Shown here piece by piece: positions 6,223 through 6,565 of a stretch of 6,565 nucleotides of DNA. Source of the DNA: Kiritimatiellia bacterium (GTDB taxonomy: Bacteria; Verrucomicrobiota; Kiritimatiellia; RFP12; UBA1067). The stretch is from assembly GCA_028701555.1 (NCBI GenBank), contig JAQVQN010000144.1:1-6565 (forward strand), in the 5' to 3' direction. Positions within the stretch are counted from its first letter, which is position 1, and each line of letters starts with the position of its first letter. The notes beneath the pieces are model-generated. The model was given only the letters and a program-made list of their open reading frames with translations. It did no database searches and had not been told where the DNA came from. The translations under genes were made by a program, and so were the position numbers.

Positions 6223-6565
6223 ATGCCTGAATTTTTTGACAAAGACTATACGGCGAAAGAGGCTTACGGGAGGCTGTACCGTTATGCGCGCAAATATCGC
6301 ATGCGATTGATCGTTGGATTGCTGGCTGGTTCCATCACCGCCGGATCATGGGTGCCGATCTTTCAGGTGATCCAGCCGATATTGCGCCAGGTCCAGACGA
6401 TCGACGATGACGACCATTTGCACCAGATGGCGGAAAGACCGTCTGTGGAGCCCGTGGAAGCGGCTGTTGGAGAGAGCGCGAAAGGCGTCAAAAGCATTAG
6501 CAGTATCCCAAGGAAAAACGGCAAGCTGCCGTCCTGGTTCGGGAAGGTCGAGAAGTATGCTAACC
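6223..6565 (+). CDS. N-terminal part of an MsbA-like ABC exporter (3' truncated by window edge)
   Basis: The frame opens at ATG 6223 and stays open to the window end, giving 114 residues. The beginning, YGRLYRYARKYRMRLIVGLLAG (from residue 15), matches the elbow helix and first membrane helix of the fused permease/ATPase exporters of the MsbA/lipid A type: an amphipathic segment rich in Arg, Lys and Tyr, then a hydrophobic stretch about 30-50. The Walker motifs that would prove the assignment lie beyond the edge. After TM1 comes a long hydrophilic stretch (about residues 55-114, with DDDDH and many charged residues). This exceeds the usual short periplasmic loop before TM2 and suggests an extended loop. 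Only a weak purine run precedes the ATG, eight bases after the trxB stop, so translation may depend on upstream ribosomes. The family call is moderate; the substrate is unknown. Confidence 0.65.
   Translation, partial: MPEFFDKDYTAKEAYGRLYRYARKYRMRLIVGLLAGSITAGSWVPIFQVIQPILRQVQTIDDDDHLHQMAERPSVEPVEAAVGESAKGVKSISSIPRKNGKLPSWFGKVEKYAN

Overview
The window is a gene-dense bacterial chromosomal segment of moderately high GC content. All genes are on the + strand and no gap between genes exceeds about 40 bases. It reads as one co-directional block: the 3' half of gatB, a pilB-type ATPase, pilT, a second PilB/GspE-type ATPase, trxB, and the 5' end of an MsbA-like ABC exporter. I found no RNA gene, insertion sequence, CRISPR array, prophage gene or convincing intrinsic terminator. 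The host is probably Gram-negative with type IV pili. The form of the second ATPase (an EEPVE Asp box followed by RQDPD) and the company of the genes fit my recollection of Verrucomicrobiota, perhaps Opitutia-like. That placement is an inference from memory and should be held loosely.

Layout: (1) 2-724, C-terminal half of GatB, the tRNA-dependent amidotransferase subunit, cut by the left edge. (2) 755-2449, PilB-like pilus-extension ATPase, GTG start behind a perfect AGGAGG. (3) 2449-3534, PilT retraction ATPase, overlapping the previous stop by one base. (4) 3538-5256, a second full-length PilB/GspE ATPase, three bases after the pilT stop. (5) 5297-6214, thioredoxin reductase. (6) 6223 to the window end, N-terminus of an ABC exporter, eight bases after the trxB stop.

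The centre of interest is the trio of secretion/pilus motors. Two extension-type ATPases flank one retraction ATPase in a tightly coupled cluster, with no pilC, pilin or secretin gene in view. The two PilB-like proteins look intact: Walker A, catalytic Glu, His box and the four-cysteine zinc site are all present. Each departs from the family consensus at a different conserved acidic position. The first has RQAPN in place of RQDPD before Walker B. The second has EEPVE in place of EDPVE in the Asp box. Both N-terminal domains resemble MshEN domains but lack the RLG signature used for cyclic-di-GMP binding. The simplest reading is a duplicated and specialised pilus motor pair, either for two machines or for alternate use with one PilT. 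The flanking genes are housekeeping functions (charged-tRNA maturation, thiol redox, export) that probably share transcripts with the motors without sharing a pathway.
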